Positions 26,478 through 36,215 of a stretch of DNA of 64,000 nt are shown piece after piece. The notes beneath the pieces were generated by a model, which saw only the letters and a program-made list of their open reading frames with translations, did not search any database and was not told the DNA's origin. The position numbers and the translations under genes were made by a program. This DNA comes from Furfurilactobacillus entadae (GTDB lineage: Bacteria > Bacillota > Bacilli > Lactobacillales > Lactobacillaceae): assembly GCF_045862745.1 (NCBI RefSeq), contig NZ_BQXN01000007.1:39083-103082 (forward strand), given 5' to 3'. Within the stretch, counting starts at the first letter, position 1. Each line of letters starts with the position of its first letter.

Positions 26478-27239
26478 CTAATGAAGTGGTGTGGTGGTGA
26501 GTTGCACGGGGCAATGGTCCGAACCCATGACGGTGTCTAAAATGGTGGCGTCAGTGAGGTGATCCACAAATGACGTGGAGACTAAAAAGTAGTCGATCCG
26601 CCAACCGGCGTTTGTTTGCCGTGCATGGAACCGGTAGCTCCACCACGAGTACTGTCCCGTGGCGTCTGGATAAAAGTGCCGGAAACTATCCGTAAAGCCT
26701 GCGGTGAGGAGGTTCGTGAAGTTCTTTCGCTCGGTATCCGTGAAGCCAGCCGTTTCATGGTTTCTGGCGGGATTTTTCAAGTCGATTTCATGGTGGGCAA
26801 CGTTTAGATCACCGCAAATGATGACCGGTTTTTCCGCCGCAAGTGTTTGAAGGTACAACCGAAATTTTTGATCCCAGTCATCACGAAAGTCAAGGCGTTT
26901 TAAACCCTGACCCGCATTTGGTGTGTAACAGGTGACAAGGTAATAATCTGGGTACGTTAGCGTGATCATCCGGCCCTCAGTGTCATCTTCTGGAGCGGTA
27001 AGGCCATTATGAACAGCCAATGGCTCGTGCTTTGTAAAGATGGCGGTGCCAGAGTAGCCCGGCCGTTCTGCATAATGCCAATACTGGTAATAACCAGGAA
27101 GGTCAACGGTTGCCTGATCAGCCTGCAACTTTGTTTCTTGAATACAAATGGTATCGGGGGCCAGCGCTAAAACCGTCTGTTCAAAGCCCTTTTTTAGAAT
27201 GGCGCGAAGACCATTAACGTTCCACGAAATGAAGTTCAT
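26478..27239 (-). CDS. exoA: Exodeoxyribonuclease III / AP endonuclease (ExoA type)
   Basis: A 253-residue Mg2+-dependent nuclease that cuts at abasic sites, the step after Ung. Motifs are WNVNGLRA (7-14), CIQETKL (metal-binding Glu), CGDLNVAH and the C-terminal MGSDHCP catalytic His. Length is standard for Gram-positive ExoA. Confidence 0.95.
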   Translation of the reverse strand: MNFISWNVNGLRAILKKGFEQTVLALAPDTICIQETKLQADQATVDLPGYYQYWHYAERPGYSGTAIFTKHEPLAVHNGLTAPEDDTEGRMITLTYPDYYLVTCYTPNAGQGLKRLDFRDDWDQKFRLYLQTLAAEKPVIICGDLNVAHHEIDLKNPARNHETAGFTDTERKNFTNLLTAGFTDSFRHFYPDATGQYSWWSYRFHARQTNAGWRIDYFLVSTSFVDHLTDATILDTVMGSDHCPVQLTTTPLH

Positions 27240-27399
27240 GAGTGCCGCCTAGCTTTCATTATAAGATAAGTTGAGTTTAGCACACTTTTGCTGGAAAACT
27301 GATCAGAGAGTCATGGTGGGGTAAACGGCAAATTCGTGGTAGAATGACAAGGTATTTGCAATGCTAAAAGTTTAATAATGGAAGAAATTAACAGGTGAC

Positions 27400-28311
27400 A
27401 TGATGCAACAAGTAGATTTACAGATGGCGTTTGAACAAAGTGACGTTAAGCAAAATGAGCCACTGGGCCATTACACCAACACGAAGACGGGCGGACCAGC
27501 TGACTGGTTAGCCTTTCCCAAAACACGTGCGGAAGTGGCTGCACTCGTAGAATTTGCCCGCGACCATGACATGCCGTTAACGGTGATTGGTAGTGCAAGC
27601 AACCTCATTGTCCGTGATGGTGGGATTCGGGGGTTAGTGCTCATTTTGACGGAAATGAAGCAGATCCAGGTGACTGGAACCACCGTTCAGGCAGATGCCG
27701 GGGCGGCACTGATCGAAACGACCGAAGTTGCGTACCAAAATGGCCTGATGGGGTTTGAATTTGCCGCCGGAATCCCTGGGAGTGTTGGGGGGGCCATTTT
27801 CATGAACGCAGGCGCGTATGGTGGCGAAATCAAGGATGTTGCCGTGACGGTGGATGTATTGACCCGCGATGGGGAATTTAAGACGTACCCAGCGGCAGAG
27901 ATGGCGTTTGGCTACCGTCATAGCTACGTTCAGGAGACTGGTGACATCGTTTTGGGCGCCAGTTTTGAACTGACCGCTGGTGATAAGGCTGCCATTCGCG
28001 CACAGATGGATGATCTGAACGGTCGGCGGGCTGCTAAACAACCGTTGGAGTATCCTTCGTGTGGGTCTGTGTTTAAACGGCCAACGGGCTACTTCGCTGG
28101 GAAACTCATCATGGACAGTCAGTTACAGGGCTACACGAGTGGAGGCGCCCAGGTGTCCACGAAGCATGCGGGCTTCATTGTGAACGTTGGCGGTGCAACG
28201 GCAACGGATTACTTAGCCGTTATCGCGCACGTGCAGGAGACCGTTTTTGAAAAGTTTGGCGTTCGCCTGGAGACCGAAGTTCGGATCATTGGTGATGAAG
28301 ACACATTGTGA
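27400..28311 (+). CDS. murB: UDP-N-acetylenolpyruvoylglucosamine reductase
   Basis: Reduces UDP-GlcNAc-enolpyruvate to UDP-MurNAc with NADPH and FAD. 303 residues of the type II (Gram-positive) form. FAD-binding segments GSASNLIVRDGG and FAAGIPGSVGGAIFMNAGAYGG are present, and the active-site serine is in YPSCGSVFKRP. Two adjacent ATGs (27400, 27403) follow AGGTGA; either may start. Confidence 0.96.
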   Translation: MMQQVDLQMAFEQSDVKQNEPLGHYTNTKTGGPADWLAFPKTRAEVAALVEFARDHDMPLTVIGSASNLIVRDGGIRGLVLILTEMKQIQVTGTTVQADAGAALIETTEVAYQNGLMGFEFAAGIPGSVGGAIFMNAGAYGGEIKDVAVTVDVLTRDGEFKTYPAAEMAFGYRHSYVQETGDIVLGASFELTAGDKAAIRAQMDDLNGRRAAKQPLEYPSCGSVFKRPTGYFAGKLIMDSQLQGYTSGGAQVSTKHAGFIVNVGGATATDYLAVIAHVQETVFEKFGVRLETEVRIIGDEDTL

Positions 28312-28322
28312 TTAAAAAAAGT

Positions 28323-28366
28323 AGCTGGCGGAACACCTTGTCATTGGTGATCGGCCAGTTTTTTTG
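28323..28366 (+). terminator. murB terminator
   Basis: CTGGC and ACACC segments pair with GGTG and GCCAG around a short loop, then seven T. Confidence 0.7.
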
Positions 28367-28410
28367 TATCATTGATGTAAGAGAATTGATGAAGAAAGAA
28401 TGTGAATGCC

Positions 28411-30573
28411 ATGAACATTATTGAAGCGGTGATTGTCCTGGTGGTGTTGGTGCTCTTATCTAACGTCCTGGATCATTACCTGGAGGCAATCCCGGTTAGT
28501 TTGATCCAGGTCACCATGGGGCTTTTATGGTCCGTTATTTTTCACATCACCATTCCGTTAGAGACAGACTGGTTTCTACTATTATTTATTGCCCCCTTAC
28601 TGTTTAATGATGGGCGACGTTTTCCCAAACGGGAGTTATGGACGTTACGCGGCCCCATCTTAGCGAACGCTGTTATTCTCGTGTTTTTAACGACGCTTGT
28701 GGGTGGCTGGCTCTTTCACCTGATTATTCCAGGCCTGCCATTAGCGGCCGGATTTGCGCTGGCGGCCATTTTATCGCCAACGGACCCGGTAGCGGTGACG
28801 TCCATTGCGGAGCAGGTGGAATTGCCCTCTTCAATCATTCATTTAGTGAGTGGTGAAAGTTTAATCAACGACGCGAGTGGGTTGATCGGATTTAAGTATG
28901 CCGTTGCCGCCGTTGTTACCGGTGCCTTTTCGGTGTGGTCCGCAGCGGGCGACTTTTTGTACACCAGTCTGATGGGACTAGTGGTTGGATTTGTCGGCAT
29001 GACCTTACTGCAAATGTTGCGTGAGGTTTGGAGTCGGTCGGGGATCAAAGATCCGGTCTTTAACACGGTGCTTCGCCTTATGAGCCCGTTCATTGTTTAT
29101 CTTGGTGCGGAGGCCGTTCATGCGTCTGGTGTCATCGCTGTGGTGACCGCCGGTGTGTTGGTCCATGTGTCTGAGAACCGGGTTGCAGAGGACGTTCCAG
29201 AGCAACAGTTACTGACTGAGCGGACCTGGGACATCGTGGTTTACGTGCTCAACGGAATCGTGTTCATTATTTTGGGTGATGAACTGCCCACCGCAATGAA
29301 GGCGACCATTGCCGATCCACAAACAGGGACGTGGCGGGCACTGGCCTATGTTATCGTCGTGTGGGCAATTTTATTTCTTTTACGGTCACTCTGGATCTAT
29401 GTTTATGCCCGGCTTGATGAGTTAAACAATCGCTGGCACCACCATTCAGCCAAAACGGAATCGGTCACCATTAAAACGGCCATTGTGTCTGGGTTGACGG
29501 GTGTTCGTGGGGCGATCACATTAGCCGGTGTTTTGACGTTACCGGTGACCATTAACGGGGGCGCAAAGTTTCCTGAACGGTCACTCATCCTCTTTGTTGC
29601 GGCAGGCGTCATCATCGTCAGCCTTGTGGTTGCGGCGATTGCATTACCAATCATCAGCCGCCGAAACGTGTTGCTGCTGACCCGGGGGAGTCAATTGGAC
29701 GTTTTAGAGGAGCACGTAGCTGACAGTGAGCAGGATGATCCGGCAACCACGACGGCCCGACCGCCACTAATGACAAGTGATGAAGCCAAAATGTACCTTG
29801 CTAAAACAGCGGTGCGGACCGTCGAATCATTGCGGCGGGCGGATAATCAGCGGGCGGCTTACGATTTGATTCTTGATTACCAGTACATCGTGCGGCAATT
29901 GCAGTTGCGAACACGGCCTTCCACTGAAGTGCAACAAATGGTGGCATTTGAAATTAAGATTCGGCAGCTGGGGTTACAGGGTGAACTCGCCCGGTTGCAG
30001 GAACTGCATCAACAACACCAAACGAGCGGCTGGAATTACCGGTACTACCGCCGACAGATTCAGCGACGACTGACGGAGCTTGACCGTGCTCACCATTTCG
30101 AACCGTTGCCATCGTGGCACACCGCCCGGCGGTTGATGCGCCATGCGCTTCGCCGGCTACGGATTCTATTAACAGGGAATGATATGGCAGGCTTTGAGGC
30201 GCAGCGGGTATTGATCCAAACGGAATTGGCGAAAGCCGCAATTGGTAAGTTATCCCGGTTCTTTAAGGCCCATAACGGTAAGAAAAATGCTCAGCAGCGG
30301 CAGAGCGTTTATCACCTCATTGTCCACTATCGGTACCGGATCGAGCGGCGCCAACCAGCAGTGAAGGGGAATCCGGCGCACCGGGCCCACTATGATGATA
30401 ACCTGCGGGTCTTACGGATCCGGGCACTGGCCGCTGAACGGCTGGCGATTACGGAACTTGTGGACGCAGACCGGATCAATCTTGCAATGGCAGCGAACTT
30501 GCGGCAGTATGTCAATTACTCAGAAAATGTTTTAATGCTGGGTGAGGACTTACCAACGGAGGCACCGCACTAA
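28411..30573 (+). CDS. CPA1-family Na+(K+)/H+ antiporter with long cytoplasmic tail
   Basis: About 720 residues. Residues 1-415 contain roughly twelve membrane helices of the NhaP/CPA1 type, with the ion-binding signature in ILSPTDPVAV and GESLINDASG. Residues about 425-720 are hydrophilic, basic and helical, without a recognisable RCK domain, and probably form a regulatory tail as in eukaryotic-like NHE antiporters. The start is uncertain: ATG at 28411 or GTG at 28402, both with weak ribosome sites. The gene is 53 bases ahead of the c-di-AMP cyclase operon. Confidence 0.88.
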   Translation: MNIIEAVIVLVVLVLLSNVLDHYLEAIPVSLIQVTMGLLWSVIFHITIPLETDWFLLLFIAPLLFNDGRRFPKRELWTLRGPILANAVILVFLTTLVGGWLFHLIIPGLPLAAGFALAAILSPTDPVAVTSIAEQVELPSSIIHLVSGESLINDASGLIGFKYAVAAVVTGAFSVWSAAGDFLYTSLMGLVVGFVGMTLLQMLREVWSRSGIKDPVFNTVLRLMSPFIVYLGAEAVHASGVIAVVTAGVLVHVSENRVAEDVPEQQLLTERTWDIVVYVLNGIVFIILGDELPTAMKATIADPQTGTWRALAYVIVVWAILFLLRSLWIYVYARLDELNNRWHHHSAKTESVTIKTAIVSGLTGVRGAITLAGVLTLPVTINGGAKFPERSLILFVAAGVIIVSLVVAAIALPIISRRNVLLLTRGSQLDVLEEHVADSEQDDPATTTARPPLMTSDEAKMYLAKTAVRTVESLRRADNQRAAYDLILDYQYIVRQLQLRTRPSTEVQQMVAFEIKIRQLGLQGELARLQELHQQHQTSGWNYRYYRRQIQRRLTELDRAHHFEPLPSWHTARRLMRHALRRLRILLTGNDMAGFEAQRVLIQTELAKAAIGKLSRFFKAHNGKKNAQQRQSVYHLIVHYRYRIERRQPAVKGNPAHRAHYDDNLRVLRIRALAAERLAITELVDADRINLAMAANLRQYVNYSENVLMLGEDLPTEAPH

Positions 30574-30626
30574 GGGCCGTTAAATCTGCTATACTTACTA
30601 CTGATTGATCTTTAGGAGGATGGACA

Positions 30627-31460
30627 ATGACATTTGATCCCAGTAGTTGGTTAACGTGGGGTAACGTCGCACGGTTATTGGATGTGCTGGTAATCTGGTT
30701 CGTCATTTACGAACTGATCATGTTACTTCGCGGGACGCGGGCAGTGATGCTGTTTCGCGGTATTATCGTTATTATTGTCATTAAAATTGCCAGTTGGTAT
30801 CTGGGCCTTGATACCGTTTCATGGGTGATGGATCAAATCATTAACTGGGGGGTTATTGCCCTCGTGATTATTTTCCAACCAGAAATTCGGCAGGGGCTCG
30901 AACGCTTGGGCCGTGGCTCGTTTATTCAGCGGGGTCATACGGCTTTTGATGATGAAGAAAAGTTAATTGATGCACTGGATACGGCGATCCAGTACATGAG
31001 CAAACGCCGAATTGGGGCGCTGATTTCCATTCAGATGGAAACAGGGCTTGAGGAGTACATCGAAACGGGGATTGACCTGGATGCAGATGTGACCGGTGAA
31101 TTACTCATTAATATTTTTATTCCGAACACGCCGCTGCATGATGGCGCTGTGATCATTAAGAACAATCGAATTGCCTCAGCAACGGCGTACCTGCCGCTAT
31201 CTGACAGTAACCTGATTCCTAAGGAACTGGGAACTAGACACCGCGCGGCCGTTGGAATCAGCGAGGTGACGGATGCGTTAACCATTGTGGTCTCTGAGGA
31301 AACGGGGGAGGTCATGTTTACACGTCATAATGAGATGATGCGGGACCTTTCACGCGAAGATTACCTAAAGTACATGCGTAAACAACTGATCGTGGCAGAG
31401 CCCGATCGAAGCAACTGGCTGATCGACCTCATTAACCACGTTTTCAAGGGGGGCGAATGA
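30627..31460 (+). CDS. cdaA: Diadenylate cyclase CdaA
   Basis: Makes c-di-AMP from two ATP at the membrane. 277 residues: three transmembrane helices in the first 90 residues, a coiled linker, and the DAC domain with DGAVII and the RHRAAVGISE signature for catalysis and metal binding. AGGAGG precedes the ATG. First gene of the conserved cdaA-cdaR-glmM operon. Confidence 0.97.
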   Translation: MTFDPSSWLTWGNVARLLDVLVIWFVIYELIMLLRGTRAVMLFRGIIVIIVIKIASWYLGLDTVSWVMDQIINWGVIALVIIFQPEIRQGLERLGRGSFIQRGHTAFDDEEKLIDALDTAIQYMSKRRIGALISIQMETGLEEYIETGIDLDADVTGELLINIFIPNTPLHDGAVIIKNNRIASATAYLPLSDSNLIPKELGTRHRAAVGISEVTDALTIVVSEETGEVMFTRHNEMMRDLSREDYLKYMRKQLIVAEPDRSNWLIDLINHVFKGGE

Positions 31461-31461
31461 A

Positions 31462-32583
31462 ATGAGTAAATTCAATCGCTTCCTCAACAGTCGGTGGTTT
31501 TACCGGTTGACAGCGCTAGTGTTGGCGATTTTATTGGTGGCGTACGTTACCAGTTTTACCAGTAATGACACAAAAAATTCGGCCACTAGCCGGGTGTCCT
31601 CGTTGACATCAACGAAGACCAAGACCGTTTCTGTGCCACTTCAGGTGAACGTTAACTCAAACAAGTACTTTGTGACGGGCTATCCCGAAAACGTGAAGGT
31701 CAAGGTGACCGGACCAGCAGCGCTGGTGACGGCAACGACAAATACGCAAAACTTTACGATCAGTGCGGATTTAAGTGGCTTAGGCGTTGGTAAGCATAAT
31801 GTGAAACTAACGGCCACAGGGCTGAATAAGGAACTGAGTTACCAAATTGAGCCAAAGTCGATCAACGTGACCATCGCTCACCGGAAGACGATCACGATGC
31901 CAGTGCACGTTAAGTATGATGCAAGTAATCTTGCCAGCGGGTACCAATTGGGGACACCAACGACATCGGTGACGAAGGTCAAGGTGACCGGGGCTACGGA
32001 TGAAGTGAACCAGGTCAGCCAGGTGGTGGCGCCAATTAACCTGACGAAGAGTAGTACGACGGATGTTAATGAAAACGTTCAATTAGAGGCCCAAGATGCA
32101 TTGGGTCGAACGGTTAACGTTGTGATGACACCAGCCATGGCAACGGTAAAAATTCCGATCAATTCTGATGAAAGCTCAAAGAAAGTGTCAATTGACTTCC
32201 AGCCAAAGAATGCGGCGGATGGGCGGTCTTACACGATTACGAGTGATGTAAACAGCCTTATTGCATACGGAACGAAGTCAGCCATTAGCAAGCTTAAAAA
32301 TAGCGTGGTTGCCAGCGTTGACGTTTCGGGGTTACCATTAGGAACGACGAAGCAACAGGTGACGCTTGCACCAACCATAAGTGGCATTCGGAGCTACTCC
32401 GTGTCAACGGCAGACGTGACCATTCGGGTGACGGAGTCGACGGATGGTGAGTCGACAAACGCAAGTAGCGCCAGCAGCGCAGCGTCAGTAAGTAGCAGCG
32501 ATAGTGCTGGCACCAGTTCGTCAACTTCAAGTAGCGCCAGCGAATCAAGTGCTGCATCAAGTAGTAGCGATAACGGCTCTTAA
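31462..32583 (+). CDS. cdaR: CdaA regulatory protein CdaR (YbbR repeats)
   Basis: A 373-residue protein with one N-terminal transmembrane helix (about 14-32) and an extracellular part of tandem YbbR domains (about 55-325). CdaR binds CdaA and tunes its activity. The tail of about 45 residues is almost pure Ser/Ala/Thr and may span the wall or be glycosylated. The ATG follows the cdaA stop by one base, so translation is coupled. Confidence 0.93.
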   Translation: MSKFNRFLNSRWFYRLTALVLAILLVAYVTSFTSNDTKNSATSRVSSLTSTKTKTVSVPLQVNVNSNKYFVTGYPENVKVKVTGPAALVTATTNTQNFTISADLSGLGVGKHNVKLTATGLNKELSYQIEPKSINVTIAHRKTITMPVHVKYDASNLASGYQLGTPTTSVTKVKVTGATDEVNQVSQVVAPINLTKSSTTDVNENVQLEAQDALGRTVNVVMTPAMATVKIPINSDESSKKVSIDFQPKNAADGRSYTITSDVNSLIAYGTKSAISKLKNSVVASVDVSGLPLGTTKQQVTLAPTISGIRSYSVSTADVTIRVTESTDGESTNASSASSAASVSSSDSAGTSSSTSSSASESSAASSSSDNGS

Positions 32584-32610
32584 AGCCGACATGAAATGAG
32601 GAAATTAAAA

Positions 32611-33963
32611 ATGAAGTATTTTGGAACAGACGGTGTCCGTGGAATTGCCAACCAAGATTTAAGCCCTGAACTTGCCTTTCGGCTTGGCCGGGCCGGTGGG
32701 TTTGTGCTAACTGAACACGCCGATAAGGATCACCAACCCCAAGTGCTGGTGGCACACGACACACGGATTTCCGGACAAATGTTGGAAGAAGCACTGGTTG
32801 CCGGACTACTGTCCGTGGGGATCGAAGTGTTGAAGCTTGGCATCATCACAACGCCTGGGGTCGCCTACCTTGTTCGAGTCCAACAGGCTGACGCTGGGGT
32901 GATGATTACAGCCTCACATAATCCGGTGGCTGATAACGGGATCAAGTTCTTTGGTGGCGACGGATTTAAGCTGTCAGACGCCATGGAAGAAGAAATCGAA
33001 GCCCTATTGGACGCCCCTGAAGATACATTACCACGGCCATCAGCAGCCGGCTTAGGGACCGTTGAAGATTATCAGGAAGGGGTCAGCAAGTACACCCAAT
33101 TCTTGACTCAGACGATTCCAGATAAGCTAACGGGGTTGCACATTGCGGTGGATGCTGCTAACGGTGCAACGAGCAAGTTAGTGTCCCGGTTGTTTGCAGA
33201 CGTTGATACTGATTTTGAAACCATGGCCACATCACCAAACGGATTGAACATTAATGATGGTGTCGGATCGACCCATCCTGAAGCACTGCAAGCACTTGTG
33301 GTGGAAAAGGGTGCTGACATGGGGGTTGCGTTTGACGGCGACGGTGACCGGTGTATTGCAGTTGACGAAAAGGGAAACATCGTTGATGGTGACAAGATCA
33401 TGTACATTTGTGGGAAGTACATGAGCGAACACGGCCGCTTGAAAAAGGATACCGTTGTAACCACGGTCATGAGTAACCTTGGCATGTATAAAGCCTTGGA
33501 AAGCCATGACATGCACAGTGTTCAAACCAAAGTCGGTGACCGCTATGTGGTCGAAGAAATGGTGAAGAACGGGTACAACGTTGGTGGTGAGCAATCTGGT
33601 CACGTGGTCTTCCTTGACTTCAACACGACTGGTGACGGAATGCTGACGGCCCTTCAGCTGATGTACATTGTGATGGTCACGGGCCAAAAACTGTCCGAAC
33701 TGGCCAGCGATGTGACGACCTACCCTCAAAAGTTGGTTAACGTGAAGGTCGTTGATAAAAAGGCGGCCTTAGAAAACGAAGAGATCAAAGCAGCCATTGC
33801 CACCGTTGAAGAAAAGATGCACGGTGACGGTCGCGTTCTCGTTCGGCCAAGTGGGACTGAACCACTGCTTCGGGTGATGGCGGAGGCACCAACACAGGAA
33901 ATTGTTGACGGTTACGTTGATGAAATTGCTGATGTTGTTCGAAAAACAGTGGGTGCTAACTAA
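32611..33963 (+). CDS. glmM: Phosphoglucosamine mutase
   Basis: Converts glucosamine-6-phosphate to glucosamine-1-phosphate for UDP-GlcNAc synthesis. 450 residues; the phosphoserine loop is MITASHNPVADNG (serine near 100), metal loop DGDGDR, and sugar-phosphate loop RPSGTEP near the C-terminus. GlmM is known to bind and inhibit CdaA, which explains the operon. The ATG at 32611 follows TGAGGA. Confidence 0.97.
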   Translation: MKYFGTDGVRGIANQDLSPELAFRLGRAGGFVLTEHADKDHQPQVLVAHDTRISGQMLEEALVAGLLSVGIEVLKLGIITTPGVAYLVRVQQADAGVMITASHNPVADNGIKFFGGDGFKLSDAMEEEIEALLDAPEDTLPRPSAAGLGTVEDYQEGVSKYTQFLTQTIPDKLTGLHIAVDAANGATSKLVSRLFADVDTDFETMATSPNGLNINDGVGSTHPEALQALVVEKGADMGVAFDGDGDRCIAVDEKGNIVDGDKIMYICGKYMSEHGRLKKDTVVTTVMSNLGMYKALESHDMHSVQTKVGDRYVVEEMVKNGYNVGGEQSGHVVFLDFNTTGDGMLTALQLMYIVMVTGQKLSELASDVTTYPQKLVNVKVVDKKAALENEEIKAAIATVEEKMHGDGRVLVRPSGTEPLLRVMAEAPTQEIVDGYVDEIADVVRKTVGAN

Positions 33964-33985
33964 ATTTAAATGAATCACCGAAGAC

Positions 33986-34021
33986 GATGGTGCACCGAAA
34001 AAGGTGCGCCATCTTTTTTTA
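33986..34021 (+). terminator. glmM terminator
   Basis: GATGGTGCACC pairs with GGTGCGCCATC (one mismatch), then seven T. Confidence 0.9.
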
Positions 34022-34060
34022 TTTGCTGGTGGGTGATGCGTTTTGATTTCGAAACAATAA

Positions 34061-34161
34061 TATAGACCAATTTTAAAGTGGTGGATTCATTTGCTTTGGC
34101 AAAACGGTAGTATTATAATATTTTACATACGAAAAGGACTTTTATAATAGTCTATACCAAT
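34061..34161 (+). promoter_or_regulatory. glmS promoter with NagR-like operators
   Basis: A -35 TTGCTT (34091-34096), 17 bases, -10 TATAAT (34114-34119). A half operator TATAGACCAAT lies at 34061-34071 and a nearly full palindrome AATAGTCTATACCAAT at 34146-34161, 20 bases before the gene. The 60-base leader is too short for a glmS ribozyme and none is seen. Confidence 0.6.
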
Positions 34162-34181
34162 TTATAAGCGAGGATTTTTTT

Positions 34182-35999
34182 ATGTGTGGGATTGTTGGTG
34201 TTACGGGAAATGAAGAAGCTGTGACGATGCTGATGACGGGACTCCGTCGGTTAGAGTATCGGGGGTACGATTCAGCTGGAATCTACGTTAATGATCAAAA
34301 TGGTGCGGACTATTTGGTGAAGGAAAAGGGCCGGGTGCAAGACCTTGTTGATGCCTTAACACCAGCGGTTCACGGATCGACTGGAATCGCACATACGCGG
34401 TGGGCGACCCATGGTGAACCAAGCATCGCAAACGCGCACCCACAGGTCTCCGCTGATGAACGGTTTTATCTCGTTCATAACGGCGTGATCGAAAACCACG
34501 TGACACTGAAGGAAACATACCTCAGTGACGTAACGTTCAAGAGTAGTACGGATACAGAGGTCGTGGTTCAACTGATTGACCGTTTTGTTCGCGAAGAACA
34601 CTTAACGACGCTAGAGGCCTTCCGGAAGGTCCTGTATCTTGTTGGCGATTCAGCATACGGCTTTTTATTGATGGACCGTGAGCAACCAGACACCCTGTTT
34701 GTCGCCAAGAATAAGAGTCCGTTGCTTGTTGGTGTTGGTGACGGGTTCAACGTTGTTTGTTCTGATGCCATCGCCATGCTGGACTACACGCATGATTTTA
34801 TCGAAATGCAGGACGGTGAAATCATGATCTTAACGCCAAACCACGTGGACATTGAGGACGCTGAAGGGCACCACATTGATCGGGCGTCATTCCACGTTGA
34901 CATGGATGCCAGTGAAGCCGATAAGGGGACTTATCCACATTACATGCTTAAGGAAATTGATGATCAGCCAGCCGTGATGCGGAAACTGGTCCAAACGTAT
35001 GCTGATCCTGATGGCGCCATTGTGTTAGAACCTGAGTTGTTAGCTGACTTAAAGGCTGCGGATCGGTTATACATCGTTGCTGCCGGGACCAGTTACCATG
35101 CCGGGTTGGTTGGTGAACGGCTTTTTGAACGACTGGCAAAGATTCCGACGGAGGCGTACGTGGCCTCTGAATTTGCGTACGAAACGCCGCTACTATCAGA
35201 TCACCCGTTCTTTATTTTTCTTAGTCAAAGTGGTGAAACGGCGGACTCACGGGAAGTTTTGACGCACATTAATGAACTGGGGTACCACAGTTTAACGTTG
35301 ACGAACGTGCAAAACTCGACGTTGTCACGGGAAGCAACGTACACGATGTTGCTTCAGGCTGGACCTGAAATTGCTGTTGCCTCAACCAAGGCGTACACGG
35401 CACAAATTGCAGTGGAAGCCATGGTTGCCAAGGGGCTGGGGGATGCGTTAGCCCGCCCAGAGGCTGCTAACTTTGATGTGATCGGTCAATTAGGGTTGGT
35501 TGCCAACGGGATTCAGTCATTGGTTGATCAAAAGGAACAGTTTGAAGCGGTCGCAAAAACAAACTTTGTGCACCAACGCGATGCGTTTTACATTGGCCGG
35601 GGCCTTGATTTTGCGGTGGCCCTTGAAGCCTCACTGAAACTAAAAGAGATTACGTACATTCATTCAGAGGGTGTGGCCGCTGGTGAGCTTAAACACGGGC
35701 CAATTGCCTTGATTGAAGCAGAAACGCCGGTTATTGGGATCATCACGCAGGCGAAGACTGCTGGCTTGACCAGAAGTAACCTGGCTGAAACGGCTGCCCG
35801 TGGGAGTCACATCATGACCATCGTAACCAAAGAACTTGCTGATCGTCATGATGACATCATCTTGCCGGACGTTGATGAATTACTGAGTCCCTTGCTGTCG
35901 ATCATTCCAGCCCAATTGATTTCCTATTACACCAGTTTGGCGAAGGGCTTGGATGTGGATAAGCCACGGAACCTAGCGAAGAGTGTGACGGTTCAATAG
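34182..35999 (+). CDS. glmS: Glutamine--fructose-6-phosphate aminotransferase (isomerizing)
   Basis: Makes glucosamine-6-phosphate from fructose-6-phosphate and glutamine. 605 residues: N-terminal Ntn glutaminase with catalytic Cys2 (MCGIVGVTG), then two SIS isomerase domains (about 285-425 and 455-590), with SQSGETADS binding sugar phosphate and the usual KSVTVQ tail. AGCGAGG precedes the ATG. Regulation appears to be by a repressor rather than by the ribozyme common in Bacillota. Confidence 0.97.
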   Translation: MCGIVGVTGNEEAVTMLMTGLRRLEYRGYDSAGIYVNDQNGADYLVKEKGRVQDLVDALTPAVHGSTGIAHTRWATHGEPSIANAHPQVSADERFYLVHNGVIENHVTLKETYLSDVTFKSSTDTEVVVQLIDRFVREEHLTTLEAFRKVLYLVGDSAYGFLLMDREQPDTLFVAKNKSPLLVGVGDGFNVVCSDAIAMLDYTHDFIEMQDGEIMILTPNHVDIEDAEGHHIDRASFHVDMDASEADKGTYPHYMLKEIDDQPAVMRKLVQTYADPDGAIVLEPELLADLKAADRLYIVAAGTSYHAGLVGERLFERLAKIPTEAYVASEFAYETPLLSDHPFFIFLSQSGETADSREVLTHINELGYHSLTLTNVQNSTLSREATYTMLLQAGPEIAVASTKAYTAQIAVEAMVAKGLGDALARPEAANFDVIGQLGLVANGIQSLVDQKEQFEAVAKTNFVHQRDAFYIGRGLDFAVALEASLKLKEITYIHSEGVAAGELKHGPIALIEAETPVIGIITQAKTAGLTRSNLAETAARGSHIMTIVTKELADRHDDIILPDVDELLSPLLSIIPAQLISYYTSLAKGLDVDKPRNLAKSVTVQ

Positions 36000-36051
36000 T
36001 GGGAAACCACGTTTAGCGTGTTAACGGCTGGTCTTATGACCGGGCTGCCTA

Positions 36052-36093
36052 AAAACCAACTGATCCCCAAGGCGGGCGGTCAGTTGGTTTTTT
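36052..36093 (+). terminator. glmS terminator
   Basis: AAACCAACTGA (36053-36063) pairs with TCAGTTGGTTT (36080-36090), extended by a T-run. Confidence 0.88.
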
Positions 36094-36153
36094 ACGTGGT
36101 CGGGGGGGACTGCCGTTACGTGATCGGAATTAGAAATAAAATGCACTTGGGGC

Positions 36154-36195
36154 TTGTAAAAGTTTAAAAGCTTGTTATAATTGGACTATACCAAT
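36154..36195 (+). promoter_or_regulatory. nagB promoter and operator
   Basis: TTGTAA (36154-36159), 16 bases, TATAAT (36176-36181). ATTGGACTATACCAAT (36180-36195) is a near-perfect palindrome overlapping the -10 end, where a repressor would block transcription. Confidence 0.7.
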
Positions 36196-36215
36196 AAGTG
36201 AAAAGGAGACACGTC

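Noticed and set aside
36001..36050. Small structured RNA between glmS and its terminator
   Set aside because: Only short, weak pairings; best explained as the glmS 3' untranslated region.
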